Positions 50,226-59,407 of a stretch of DNA of 64,000 nucleotides are shown in pieces; the first letter of the stretch is position 1; every line of letters starts with the position of its first letter. The notes under the pieces were generated by a model. That model was not told the origin of the DNA. It made no database searches and worked only from the letters and a program-made list of their open reading frames with translations. Location of the stretch: positions 141,387 through 205,386 of the forward strand of contig NZ_JAFFQC010000004.1 of assembly GCF_016918545.1 (NCBI RefSeq). Direction: 5' to 3'. Source of the DNA: Desulfobulbus alkaliphilus (lineage in GTDB: Bacteria; Desulfobacterota; Desulfobulbia; Desulfobulbales; Desulfobulbaceae). A program made the translations under genes and the position numbers.

Positions 50226-51830
50226 TCAGTGCCCATCCCACTCCAACAACTCTTTCCGCCAATTTTCATGGTCAATCCGTTTGAGGCTCATGTATGCATT
50301 GGCATGACGTTGCACCGTGGTGAGCAGATGCAACTGCTGCTCGGCCTGCCGGTCAGTAAGAAACTGCTGGTAGCGGACAAACCCATTTTCCACCGCCTCC
50401 GGCGCGACCGTGCCCAGCTGGCGGATGGATTCGGAATACGAGGTCATGGCCTGCTCGATATTCTGCCGTATTTCACTTTCACGTTCCTGATACCGGGCCA
50501 CGATCTCGGTCCGCTGGGCGCTTCTGGCCGACTGCAGCAACTGTTCGAGTATCGGCAGCTTGCGCGCTTCCTTATGAAGGAAAAAGGCCTGCTCCGCGCC
50601 GATCTTGATCCAGGCATAGGCGGAATCGTTTTCCGCCTGTCTGATGGTAAACTGAATATCGTCAAGGGAGGCGGTCAGCAGGTCGATTTCCTGCTGAACA
50701 GCTTGGGAAATCTCTCCTGAACGGGCCAGTTCCTCCCGAAGCCGCTGGAGATGGACCGCAGCCTCTGTGCCACTGACCTGTGTTCTCGTGCTGGTCGGGC
50801 TGGTTGACACCGCCGCCGGCAATGACTGGGCAAGTCCCTGACGATACCCTTCCCATTCATCGCTCATGCGCCCGCTGACCTCTCGATTGGGAAAAACAAG
50901 GGACGAGAGAACAACCCGAAACCCGAGAGTCTGTTTTTTCCCGGGGCTGAGGGTGCCGCTTCTCGAGTCCAGGGCATAAAATTCCTGCTCGGTCCGCATC
51001 GCTGAGCGGAGTTGACCGCCATCACTGAGATAATGCCCGCCCTTGGCAACAAATCCCCCGCTTCGCCCCTGATAGTATTCAACCTGGTACAGGGATCTGG
51101 TCATTTCGGCCACATTGCCAAGCATGTCATGAATGCCGAGGACATTGGGCTTGAGCAGCCCTATTTGCTTGACCCTGTTATGCGATGATCTCGGGCCGGA
51201 AAACCACTCGTACTCGGCCAGGTTTCCCTCTGGGTAGGGTGTACGCCGATCAAACTGGGCCCCGTCCACCGCACTGCCTCCCCGGGCGGCGAATTCCCAT
51301 TCAAATTCCGTGGGCAGTCGCAGATAGCCGGGAATGCCGCCATATTCGGGGATATCTGCCCGAGCGTTGTCAAAGAGCCATTGGTTGTATTGCTGGATAA
51401 AGGTATCGGCCTCGAACCAGGACAGGTTACGGACCGGATAGGCGCTGTCTTCGTATTCCGGTGGTGAAGACATCACCGCAAACATCTGGTCCTCGCTGAC
51501 CTCGTATTTTCCAATATAGTAACACCAGTCTGCTCCAGACGAGAGCGGGGATGATTCCACCCTGAAGGCACCGCCAAGGGCGACGCCGGTGGGCAGTTCC
51601 CGGTACCCGCCGGCAGGATCACCCACCCGAAACCGTTTCCAGGCATAGAAACCACCGCCTTCACCGAAACAGACAGGCCGCAACACCATGGTTCGGCCAT
51701 TGGGCATGGGCAGGACGACATCATCGGCCAGCGGTTGGGGATTATTGAGTTGCTCATCGCCGCAAAGACCTGTTCCAGTCAGGATCACTGCGAGAAACAG
51801 GATGATGGGAAGGAATATTCTCCTGCGCAT
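50226..51830 (-). CDS. SUMF1/formylglycine-generating-enzyme-domain exported protein
   Basis: A 534-residue protein from the ATG at 51830 (a GTG two codons earlier is also possible). A signal peptide (RIFLPIILFLAVILTGTGLC) is followed by an FGE-sulfatase domain of about 270 residues: YYIGKYEVSEDQMFAVMSSP, NLSWFEADTFIQQYN, YLRLPTEFEWEFAARGGSAV, GNVAEMTRSLYQVE, and GFRVVLSS. The paired Cys residues of true formylglycine-generating enzymes are not seen at the usual C-terminal place, so this is probably a binding version of the fold. The C-terminal 180 residues are coiled coil. MITE D lies directly upstream. Confidence 0.8.
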   Translation of the reverse strand: MRRRIFLPIILFLAVILTGTGLCGDEQLNNPQPLADDVVLPMPNGRTMVLRPVCFGEGGGFYAWKRFRVGDPAGGYRELPTGVALGGAFRVESSPLSSGADWCYYIGKYEVSEDQMFAVMSSPPEYEDSAYPVRNLSWFEADTFIQQYNQWLFDNARADIPEYGGIPGYLRLPTEFEWEFAARGGSAVDGAQFDRRTPYPEGNLAEYEWFSGPRSSHNRVKQIGLLKPNVLGIHDMLGNVAEMTRSLYQVEYYQGRSGGFVAKGGHYLSDGGQLRSAMRTEQEFYALDSRSGTLSPGKKQTLGFRVVLSSLVFPNREVSGRMSDEWEGYRQGLAQSLPAAVSTSPTSTRTQVSGTEAAVHLQRLREELARSGEISQAVQQEIDLLTASLDDIQFTIRQAENDSAYAWIKIGAEQAFFLHKEARKLPILEQLLQSARSAQRTEIVARYQERESEIRQNIEQAMTSYSESIRQLGTVAPEAVENGFVRYQQFLTDRQAEQQLHLLTTVQRHANAYMSLKRIDHENWRKELLEWDGH

Positions 51831-51840
51831 GACCACCTTG

Positions 51841-51973
51841 CTGAATTTGTGACGGCTGAACTGTTTGGATTAATTTTGCTGCAGCCAGGTTCTACGTGCG
51901 GCACATTTTTGCCGATGCGCCATCACCAGCCGCCCTTCGGGGCGTCCGTCCGCACGCCATCTTCGTTGCCGGT
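51841..51973. mobile_element. MITE-like repeat, copy D (3'-truncated)
   Basis: It begins CTGAATTTGTGACGGCTGAA and includes CAGCCGCCCTTCGGGGCGTC and GCACGCCATCTTCGTTGCC of the family, then stops before the inner hairpin. On the minus strand the DNA to its right reads MDTDGHFATKKENTFAITSR and stops within the repeat, so a small gene may have been cut by the insertion. Confidence 0.65.
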
Positions 51974-52082
51974 CAATACACCTGCATCACACCTTTTATT
52001 GTATCGCCACGGGAAGTAATGGCAAAGGTATTTTCCTTTTTGGTGGCAAAATGCCCGTCAGTATCCATGCAGAAACAAAATA

Positions 52083-52784
52083 TCAGCCCTTCTTTTTCTT
52101 TCGAGACGGGCAGACAACCCGGGCTATGCGCTCCACTGCCGCCTCTGTTGTCAGAGGATACTGCTTCCGGATCCATTTTTTCACACTTTTCCGGCGGAGT
52201 TTTTTCTCTGCCGCGTCAGCAGCTCCCCACAGGGCCTGCCAGCATTGCAGAGCGACATGGAGTTCCGGCGCATGCTGTTCGATGTCCCGGGCATTCTGGA
52301 GTGGAGGAGCCGGCAGAACAGGCGTTGAAGGGACCTGGCCCACCTCCTCCGGTTCGACACTCGTGGCCTCGACCTCGAGGCCATGCTGCTTTTCAAACAC
52401 CAGTACATCCTGCAGATAGATAAATAGATTGGCAGGTTTGAAGCCGATCATGCTGGCATCACCCATTTCCTCGCCAACGGAATTGGTGGCGACCACGGCC
52501 TTACCCTCTGCATCCAGACAGGGCAATTCAAAAGCAATCATCATCGCCTCACCCCTTCCCTTGAGCTGAGCAAGCTCTGCCGGCAGGGGGCGAACCTCCG
52601 CCCGTGAACAAGACTGCTTCGAGATTTTGCCTTTTTTTCCCCGGGAGACAAGTTCCACATCGAAAAGTTCGATCCAGAGAGGCAGCTGGCCGGTAATAGC
52701 CAGATCAAAAATATCATCCCAATCGCATCCCCATCGCCGGCACAGCTCATCGAGGAGCAGTTTGTTGTCTTTGCGAATTGTCAT
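52083..52784 (-). CDS. Unknown cytoplasmic protein heading the envelope cluster
   Basis: A 233-residue protein with a good ribosome-binding site and no signal peptide. The N-terminus (TIRKDNKLLLDELCRRWGCD, then WDDIFDLAITGQLPLWIELF) resembles the small DNA-binding or adaptor domain that in other proteins precedes 'itgqLplwi.f', with a variable middle and a basic C-terminus (RKSVKKWIRKQYPLTTEAAV, ending KKKKG). It may be a regulator for the exported proteins encoded after it, but it is separated from them by MITE D. I cannot assign it to a family. Confidence 0.5.
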   Translation of the reverse strand: MTIRKDNKLLLDELCRRWGCDWDDIFDLAITGQLPLWIELFDVELVSRGKKGKISKQSCSRAEVRPLPAELAQLKGRGEAMMIAFELPCLDAEGKAVVATNSVGEEMGDASMIGFKPANLFIYLQDVLVFEKQHGLEVEATSVEPEEVGQVPSTPVLPAPPLQNARDIEQHAPELHVALQCWQALWGAADAAEKKLRRKSVKKWIRKQYPLTTEAAVERIARVVCPSRKKKKG

Positions 52785-53376
52785 ATTTCACCTTGTCCTG
52801 AGGTATTGTGCAGCCCTTGTTGAGGTTGCGGGCCTTCATCAGGCCTGCATTGCAAAACAACACGATTGAACCTCGATGATTGCATATCAAAATAAATAAT
52901 TATCTGTCAATCAATTGTACCAGAACCGCACCCCCGGAGTGCCCTGTGCCTGGATCCGTGAGCGTTCGTGGGCGACCAATTGCCCCGGACCAGTGTCAAC
53001 CGCTCTGATGAGCGAAGTTTTCTTTTCATTCTACCCCGCTCCATGCTACGTTATGCACAGAACAGGACCTGACCCGGCAGCTTTTCCCGTCCGGCAGCGC
53101 CAACGCCTTCGCATGGGGATTTGTTTCCCTTTCCTGCTGGGTCTCTCACGGGTGAAAAGCCCCTGGATCCATGCGTCAGCCTCATTGTCCGTGACTGTTC
53201 ATTAACACATACTTTATCGGACGGTTGCGGCCAATATAGATGGTGTGCGGACGTACGCCCCGCAGGCATTGGATTCCTGTTCCGAGGAGTTCAATTGCCA
53301 GCGCTACCAAAAGTCAGGGGAAATACCCGTCTCTGAATCGCCCCCCACAACCTTCACCCAGTGCAGGAGGTGCTGT
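52785..53376. other. Divergent intergenic region with MITE remnants upstream of aceE
   Basis: No gene. Two inverted MITE pieces are visible: CCTGGATCCGTGAGCGTTCG at 52946-52965 and a longer degenerate stretch at about 53160-53240 (GCGTCAGC, TTGTCCGTGA, ACTTTATCGGACGG, reading the family backwards). The promoter of the pyruvate dehydrogenase operon must lie in or near these remnants. Confidence 0.55.
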
Positions 53377-56037
53377 ATGCATGCCTATTTCAACGATCCG
53401 GACCCGGCCGAAACCAATGATTGGCTGCAGGCCTTGGAGGGTGTTATTCGCGCTGAAGGCGCGGAAAAAGCCGATTACCTCCTCCAGGTGCTCACCGATC
53501 GGGCCCGAAGCAGGGGGATGGTGACCTCGCCCGGCATTCTCAGCCCGTACAGCAACACAATCCCTCCGGGCAAGGGAGAGGTGATTCCCGCGGAGGAATC
53601 CTTCATCGCCAGAAATGTGGCGGCCTATGTGCGCTGGAATGCCATGGCCATGGTCGCCCGCGCCAACCTGGGCGACAAAGGGCTCGGCGGTCACATTGCC
53701 ACCTACACCTCGATTTCCGCCATCTATGAAGTGGGCTTCAACTGGTTTTTCCGGGGACCGGAGGCGGAACACGGGGCTGATCTCGTTTACTTTCAGGGCC
53801 ACAGTGCCCCGGGGGTCTATGCCCGCGCCTTTGTCGAGGGCCGCCTCAGCCGTGAACATCTGGAAAATTTCCGTCAGGAGACCGGCGGTCGGGGGCTGTC
53901 CTCCTATCCCCACCCCTGGCTGATGCCTGATTTCTGGCAGTTTCCCACCGTATCCATGGGCCTGGGCCCCATGGCCGCCATTTATCAGGCCCGGTTCATG
54001 CGCTACCTCGACAACCGTGAGCTGCAACCGATGGGCGATCGCAGGGTCTGGGTCTTCATGGGCGACGGCGAATCCGATGAACCCGAGGCGCTTGCCGCCC
54101 TGTCGCTGGCGGCCCGGGAAAACCTCGACAATCTCATTTTCGTGGTCAATTGCAATCTGCAGCGGCTCGATGGCCCGGTCCGCGGCAACGGCAAGATTAT
54201 CCAGGAACTCGAGGGCAAGTTCCGCGGTGCCGGCTGGCATGTGATCAAAGTGCTCTGGGGCAGCGAGTGGGACCGGGTTCTTGAACGTGACACCCAGGGG
54301 CTGCTCCTGAAAAAATTCACCGCCATGGTGGACGGTGAACTGCAGACCATCCATGCCCGGGGACCGGCCCACCTGCGGGAGGGCATGTTTGGCGACGATC
54401 CGGCCCTGCTGCAACTGGTCGAGGATTTCAGCGACCAGGAGTTGTGGCAGATGAGCCGCGGTGGCCACGACCCTCGCAAGGTCTATGCCGCCTTTGCCGC
54501 CGCTGTCGCCCACAAGGGCCAGCCCACCGTCCTTTTGGTACAGACGGTCAAGGGATTTGGCATGGGTCAGGCCGGTGAATCCGTCAACGTGGCCCATAAC
54601 GTTAAAAAAATGGATCTGGAAGCGCTCAAGGAATTCAGAGATCGGTTTCATGTGCAGCTCAAGGACGAAGAACTGGAGGCTCTGCCCTTCATTGTCCCAC
54701 AGGAGGACAGCGCCGAAGCCCGCTTTGTGACCGAACGGCGAAAAGTGCTGGGCGGCCCGGTTCCTTACCGCGAGACCACCCACCTCCCTCTGGAGGTTCC
54801 GCCCCTGGACAGTTTTGCCGCCCTGCTCACCGCCTCGGGCGAACGGGAACTCTCCACCACCATGGCCTTTGTCCGCCTGCTCACCTCCCTGGTCAAGGAC
54901 AAAGCCATTGGCCGCCATATTGTCCCCATCATCCCCGATGAGGCCCGAACCTTCGGCATGGAGGGCCTGTTCCGGCAGATCGGTATCTACGCCCCGGGCG
55001 GCCAGCTCTACAAGCCCCAGGACGCGGAAACCATGGCCTGGTATCGGGAAGATCCCAAGGGGCAGATCCTGGAAGAGGGGATCACCGAATCCGGAGCCAT
55101 TTCCTCCTGGATGGCGGCCGGGACCGCCCATGCCAACCATGGCCTGCCCATGATTCCCTTTTATACCTTTTATTCCATGTTCGGGTTCCAGCGCATCGGT
55201 GACCAGCTGCTGGCGGCCGCGGACAGTCGGGCCCGGGGTTTTCTCATGGGGGCCACCTCCGGCCGGACCACCCTCAACGGTGAAGGCCTGCAGCACCAGG
55301 ACGGCCAGGGCCTGTTTCTGGCCGCGACCATCCCCACCTGTCAAGCCTATGACCCGACCTTTGCCTATGAAGTCGCTGTCCTTATCCACCAGGGCCTGGA
55401 GCGGATGTATGGGCAGGGCGAAGACTGCTTTTACTACATCACCCTGCTCAACGAGAATTACCCCCAGCCGGCAATACCCGAGGGCGTGGAAGAGGGAATC
55501 GGCCGCGGCATGTACCTGCTCCGCCAGGGAAGCGGCAGCGGATTGCGGGTACAGCTTATGGGCAGCGGCGCCATCCTCCGGGAGGTGCTGGCCGCCGCTG
55601 ACCTGCTGGCCGAACACCATGAGGTACAGGCCACCGTCTGGTCGGTGCTCGGTATCAACCAGCTCCATCGCGACGGCATGCTGGCCGAAGACTGGAACCG
55701 GCTCCACCCCGAGCAGCCCCCTCGACGTTCCTATGTGGAGGAGGTGCTGGCCGGTCACGATGGTCCGGCGGTGATCAGCACTGATTACGTGCGCGGCTAT
55801 GCCGAGCAGATCCGGCGACTGATCCCCAACCCGCTCACCGTTCTCGGCACCGACGGTTTCGGTCGCAGTGACTCCCGCGCCGCCCTGCGCAACTTCTTCC
55901 GGGTGGACCGCCATCATATCGTGGTGGCCGCGCTCAAGGCTCTGGTCGATCAGGGTGACCTGCCGGCAACCGTGGTCACCGAGGCCATTGACCGCTACAG
56001 CCTGGATCCCGATGCACCCCACCCCGTCATTTGTTAG
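53377..56037 (+). CDS. aceE: Pyruvate dehydrogenase E1, homodimeric type
   Basis: An 886-residue AceE, nearly the E. coli length (887). The ATG at 53377 is chosen for its AGGAGGT ribosome-binding site; the frame is open further upstream only through repeat DNA. The thiamine-diphosphate site is visible as FMGDGESDEPEALAAL near residue 228 followed by NLIFVVNCNLQRLDGPVRGN, and the family-typical VAYVRWNAMAMVARANLGDK lies near the N-terminus. It decarboxylates pyruvate and passes the acetyl group to the lipoyl domain of E2. First gene of aceE-aceF-lpdA; aceF starts 14 bp after the stop. Confidence 0.96.
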   Translation: MHAYFNDPDPAETNDWLQALEGVIRAEGAEKADYLLQVLTDRARSRGMVTSPGILSPYSNTIPPGKGEVIPAEESFIARNVAAYVRWNAMAMVARANLGDKGLGGHIATYTSISAIYEVGFNWFFRGPEAEHGADLVYFQGHSAPGVYARAFVEGRLSREHLENFRQETGGRGLSSYPHPWLMPDFWQFPTVSMGLGPMAAIYQARFMRYLDNRELQPMGDRRVWVFMGDGESDEPEALAALSLAARENLDNLIFVVNCNLQRLDGPVRGNGKIIQELEGKFRGAGWHVIKVLWGSEWDRVLERDTQGLLLKKFTAMVDGELQTIHARGPAHLREGMFGDDPALLQLVEDFSDQELWQMSRGGHDPRKVYAAFAAAVAHKGQPTVLLVQTVKGFGMGQAGESVNVAHNVKKMDLEALKEFRDRFHVQLKDEELEALPFIVPQEDSAEARFVTERRKVLGGPVPYRETTHLPLEVPPLDSFAALLTASGERELSTTMAFVRLLTSLVKDKAIGRHIVPIIPDEARTFGMEGLFRQIGIYAPGGQLYKPQDAETMAWYREDPKGQILEEGITESGAISSWMAAGTAHANHGLPMIPFYTFYSMFGFQRIGDQLLAAADSRARGFLMGATSGRTTLNGEGLQHQDGQGLFLAATIPTCQAYDPTFAYEVAVLIHQGLERMYGQGEDCFYYITLLNENYPQPAIPEGVEEGIGRGMYLLRQGSGSGLRVQLMGSGAILREVLAAADLLAEHHEVQATVWSVLGINQLHRDGMLAEDWNRLHPEQPPRRSYVEEVLAGHDGPAVISTDYVRGYAEQIRRLIPNPLTVLGTDGFGRSDSRAALRNFFRVDRHHIVVAALKALVDQGDLPATVVTEAIDRYSLDPDAPHPVIC

Positions 56038-56050
56038 GAGGAGAGCAGCC

Positions 56051-57364
56051 ATGGCAATGGAAAAAATAGTGGTTCCGGATTTCGGCGGTGTGCAGAAGAT
56101 CACCGTGGTCGAAGTCTTTATCGCCCCTGGTGACAGGATCGAGCAGGAAGCCTCCCTTCTTTCCCTGGAAAGCGAAAAGGCGGTCATGGATATCCCCTCC
56201 CCCTTTACCGGCACCATTGCCGAGGTGCGCCTCAAGGAAGGAGATATAGTCAACAGCGGTGATCTCATTGCCCTGATCGAGGTCGCTGTCGGCGAAAAAG
56301 CCGAGGAACCACCGGAGGAGCAATCTGCTGATTCCCCGGCGGCAGACCCCGACCAACTGAAATCCGCCCAACAGAAATCAGGGCAGCAAGGGCCTCCGGC
56401 GGAGGTTAAACCCACGGTTCCGGCAACCGAGCCGGCATCGCCTTTGCAATCGGAACCAACCGCACCGGCAGACAGCCGCCTTGTCCACGCCACGCCCTCG
56501 GTGCGGGCCCTGGCGCGCGCCCTGGGGGTCGACCTGGCCAGAGTCCAGGCCACCGGCCCCAAGGGACGGATCCTCAAGGAAGATGTCCACCAACTGGTCA
56601 AGGAGGTGATGACCGCGGGGGGCGAATCCGGACTCCCCGGTCTGCCGACCATCCCCGGGGAGGATTTCAGCCTCCATGGCCCGGTGGAGGATCTCCCCCT
56701 GACCCGCCTGCAGAAACACTCGGGGCCGCACCTGCACCGTTCCTGGATCAACCTGCCCCATGTGACCCATTTCGAGGAAGCCGATATCAGCGAGCTGGAC
56801 CGATTCCGCCGGGAACTGCGGGAAGAGGCCGCGGAACTACGATGGAGCCCCCTGGTTTTTGCGGTCAAGGCGGTGACAACGGCTCTCAAGGCCCATCCGC
56901 TGGTCAACAGCTCCCTTGTTCCCGGCGAGAAAATCGTGCTCAAGAAGTATTACCACATCGGTATTGCCATTGACACACCCCAGGGGCTGATCGTCCCGGT
57001 GCTCAAGGATGCCGAGCGGAAGAGTCTCAAGGAAACAGCCGGGGAACTGAGTCGACTCAGCAAGGCGGCGCGGGAGGGCAAACTGACCGTTGCCGAATTG
57101 CAGGGCGCCTCCTTCACCATCTCCAGCCTCGGCGGCATTGGCGGCACTGGGTTCACCCCCATTGTCAGTGCCCCCCAGGCAGCTATCCTCGGTCTCGGCA
57201 AGGCGGATATCAAGCCGGTCTGGGACGGGACGGCCTTTGTCCCCCGGCTGATGCTGCCCTTCGGGCTCTCTTATGACCACCGGATCATCGACGGTGCCGA
57301 GGCAGCCCGCTTCTGCCGGACCCTGCGCCTGCTGCTTGAAGATCTCAAACGATGCCTGTTGTGA
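56051..57364 (+). CDS. aceF: Pyruvate dehydrogenase E2 (dihydrolipoyl acetyltransferase)
   Basis: A 437-residue E2. The ATG at 56051 has GGAGGAG in front. One N-terminal lipoyl domain holds the lipoate Lys in LSLESEKAVMDIPSPFTG (near residue 43). A long Pro/Ala/Gln-rich linker follows, then a peripheral-subunit-binding domain (HATPSVRALARALGVDLARV, ATGPKGRILKEDV), and a catalytic domain ending in SYDHRIIDGAEAARF with the His/Asp active-site motif. E. coli AceF has three lipoyl domains; this protein has one, as in many other bacteria. It forms the core of the complex. Confidence 0.95.
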   Translation: MAMEKIVVPDFGGVQKITVVEVFIAPGDRIEQEASLLSLESEKAVMDIPSPFTGTIAEVRLKEGDIVNSGDLIALIEVAVGEKAEEPPEEQSADSPAADPDQLKSAQQKSGQQGPPAEVKPTVPATEPASPLQSEPTAPADSRLVHATPSVRALARALGVDLARVQATGPKGRILKEDVHQLVKEVMTAGGESGLPGLPTIPGEDFSLHGPVEDLPLTRLQKHSGPHLHRSWINLPHVTHFEEADISELDRFRRELREEAAELRWSPLVFAVKAVTTALKAHPLVNSSLVPGEKIVLKKYYHIGIAIDTPQGLIVPVLKDAERKSLKETAGELSRLSKAAREGKLTVAELQGASFTISSLGGIGGTGFTPIVSAPQAAILGLGKADIKPVWDGTAFVPRLMLPFGLSYDHRIIDGAEAARFCRTLRLLLEDLKRCLL

Positions 57365-57454
57365 GCAGGTATAGACACTGTACACGTTCACCGGGTGCAG
57401 GTACAACACCGCATGACCTGGAAACTCTAACCGTTGACCCACGGGAGGTCCACC

Positions 57455-58867
57455 ATGGAACACCTGACCACCAGCGTTGCCGTACTCGGCGGCGGTCCCG
57501 GCGGCTACACCGCGGCTTTCCGGGCCGCTGACCTCGGCCTCTCCGTCTGCCTGATCGAACAATATGACCGGCTGGGCGGGGTCTGTCTCAATGTCGGCTG
57601 TATTCCCTCCAAAAACCTGCTCCATGGGGCGGCCCTGATCGAAGAGGCGCGCAAGGGCCGGGAACGCGGCATTGTCTTTGCCCCCCCGGAAATCGACCTG
57701 GATGCCTTCCGCAATCACAAGGAGAGTGTGGTCCGCAAGCTGACCGACGGTCTCGATGCCCTGTGCAAGGCCCGCAACATCACCCGGCTCATCGGCCGGG
57801 GGACCTTTGTCGACCGCACAACCCTGCTGGTCACGGGCCAAGACAGTGAAACCAAGGTCCGTTTCACCGATGTCATCATTGCCACCGGTTCCCACCCCAT
57901 GGCCCTGCCCAATTGCCCGGATGACCCCCGCATCTGGGACTCGACCACGGCCCTGGCCCTGACCTCCATCCCCAAACGGCTGCTGATCATCGGCGGTGGC
58001 ATCATCGGTATGGAAATGGCCCAGGTCTATGGCGCCCTGGGTGCGGCGGTCACCATCGTCGAGCTCCAGGAGCAGATCATTCCGCCTGCGGACCGGGACC
58101 TGGTGGAACCGCTGTTGGGAACACTGAGTAAAAACTATGCTCTTTTCACTCGCACCAGGGTGACCGCCATCACCGCCGAAACCGAGGGTATCCGCGTTGC
58201 CCTTGAAGGCGAGAAGGCCCCGGCCGACGGACTCTTTGATGCCGTGCTTGTCGCGGTGGGCCGCCGTGCCAATACCCGGGGTTTTGGCCTCGAAACTGTC
58301 GGTCTCCAACCTGATCAGCAGGGCTTCCTCACCGTCAATGCCCAGCAGCAGACGGACATTCCCCATTTTTATGCGATCGGCGATGTGGTCGGCGAGCCGA
58401 TGCTGGCCCACAAAGCCAGTCATCAGGGCAAGGTGGCGGCAGAGGTCATTGCCGGCAAAAAAACCGCTTTTGCGCCCATGACCATCCCCTCAGTGGCCTA
58501 CACCCACCCGGAAATTGCCTGGATGGGACTGACCGAGCGGGACGCCAAAGCACAGCACATAGCCTTTGTCAAAGGCGTCTTCCCCTGGTCCGCTAATGGA
58601 CGGGCACTCTGCTCCGGTGCGGAAAAGGGGCTCAGCAAGATTCTCTTTGACAAGCAAAGCGGCCGCATCATCGGTGCCGGCATCTGCGGCCACAATGCCG
58701 GCGAGTTGATCCATGAAGCAGTGCTGGCCCTGGAGATGGGCGCCAATGCCGAAGATATCAGCAAGACCGTGCACGCCCACCCGACCCTGGCGGAAACCTT
58801 TGCCTTTGCCGCCGAAATGGTGGACGGCTCCATCACCGATCTGCTGCCACCCAAAAAAGGCGGATGA
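57455..58867 (+). CDS. lpdA: Dihydrolipoyl dehydrogenase (E3)
   Basis: A 470-residue flavoprotein from the ATG at 57455 (GGGAGG ribosome-binding site). The FAD-binding GGGPGGYTAAFRAADLGLSV is at the N-terminus; the redox disulfide lies in RLGGVCLNVGCIPSKNLLHG; the NAD-binding Gly motif is LLIIGGGIIGMEMAQVYGAL; the C-terminal active-site base is in HAHPTLAETF. It reoxidises the lipoyl groups of E2 with NAD. Third gene of the operon, 90 bp after aceF, with a terminator at its end. Confidence 0.95.
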   Translation: MEHLTTSVAVLGGGPGGYTAAFRAADLGLSVCLIEQYDRLGGVCLNVGCIPSKNLLHGAALIEEARKGRERGIVFAPPEIDLDAFRNHKESVVRKLTDGLDALCKARNITRLIGRGTFVDRTTLLVTGQDSETKVRFTDVIIATGSHPMALPNCPDDPRIWDSTTALALTSIPKRLLIIGGGIIGMEMAQVYGALGAAVTIVELQEQIIPPADRDLVEPLLGTLSKNYALFTRTRVTAITAETEGIRVALEGEKAPADGLFDAVLVAVGRRANTRGFGLETVGLQPDQQGFLTVNAQQQTDIPHFYAIGDVVGEPMLAHKASHQGKVAAEVIAGKKTAFAPMTIPSVAYTHPEIAWMGLTERDAKAQHIAFVKGVFPWSANGRALCSGAEKGLSKILFDKQSGRIIGAGICGHNAGELIHEAVLALEMGANAEDISKTVHAHPTLAETFAFAAEMVDGSITDLLPPKKGG

Positions 58868-58896
58868 CCGCCCGACGGCAATCCGCCTTTTTTGTT
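58857..58896 (+). terminator. Terminator of aceE-aceF-lpdA operon
   Basis: GGCGGAT and ATCCGCC form a stem around a 16-base loop, followed by six T residues, starting at the last codons of lpdA. Confidence 0.8.
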
Positions 58897-58911
58897 ATGT
58901 CCGTGCCGCTT

Positions 58912-59043
58912 TCACCTGTAATGGATCCGTCACGTTTGACACCATACATATGGATGTTGGGGTTCGTGCCTCACCCCAAACTTGCAGCTGATTTTCCTTT
59001 ATTTTTCCTGTAGGGTGGGCAAACGGCTGTATCGTTTGCCCAC
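58912..59043. repeat. Direct repeat plus hairpin, copy 1, left of higBA
   Basis: The first 97 bp match 59765-59861 in order (GATCCGTCACG, ACATATGGATGTTGGGGT, CTGCAGC/TTGCAGC, ATTTTTCC) at roughly four positions in five by eye. Each copy is followed by a perfect hairpin; here GTGGGCAAACG with CGTTTGCCCAC. The two copies flank the toxin-antitoxin pair. Confidence 0.65.
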
Positions 59044-59111
59044 GCAGTCGCGAGGTTAATAGTCGCCCGAGGACGATTGACGTATCCCGTATTTGCTGTT
59101 AATTTATACGA

Positions 59112-59390
59112 ATGATCAAGAGCTTTGGGGATAAAAAAACGCAACTTTTCTATGAAGGAAACTACGTTAAGAATTTCCAGGCCTTTGCCAGGCAAGCTGA
59201 AAAAAGGCTTCGCATTCTTGAGGCGGCGGATTCCCTCGAATCCCTGATGCGTCTGCCGAGTAACCATTGTAAGGCGTTGTCCGGACGTCGAAAAGGACAA
59301 TTCAGCATCCGCATCAACGACCAGTGGCGGCTATGCTTTGAATGGCATCTTGACGGTGCCTATAACGTACAGATTATCGATTACCACTAA
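59112..59390 (+). CDS. higB: HigB/RelE-family toxin
   Basis: A 92-residue toxin typical of the HigB class: MIKSFGDKKTQLFYEGNYVK, then the FQAFARQAEKRLRILEAADS helix, and the basic C-terminal strands LSGRRKGQFSIRINDQWRLC and FEWHLDGAYNVQIIDYH. These proteins cut mRNA on the ribosome using basic and aromatic residues in this region. TTGACG...TAATTT upstream (17-bp spacer) is a fair promoter. As usual for hig modules, the toxin gene precedes the antitoxin gene, 17 bp apart. Confidence 0.92.
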   Translation: MIKSFGDKKTQLFYEGNYVKNFQAFARQAEKRLRILEAADSLESLMRLPSNHCKALSGRRKGQFSIRINDQWRLCFEWHLDGAYNVQIIDYH

Positions 59391-59407
59391 ACAATCACGA
59401 GGGAAAA

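Noticed and set aside
53314..56943. A 1209-codon leftward frame over aceE and aceF
   Set aside because: It is the antisense shadow of two complete pyruvate dehydrogenase genes; its sequence has no domain and is rich in His, Gly and Gln.
56837..58423. A 528-codon leftward frame over aceF and lpdA
   Set aside because: It is antisense to genes with intact catalytic motifs and shows no protein-like pattern.
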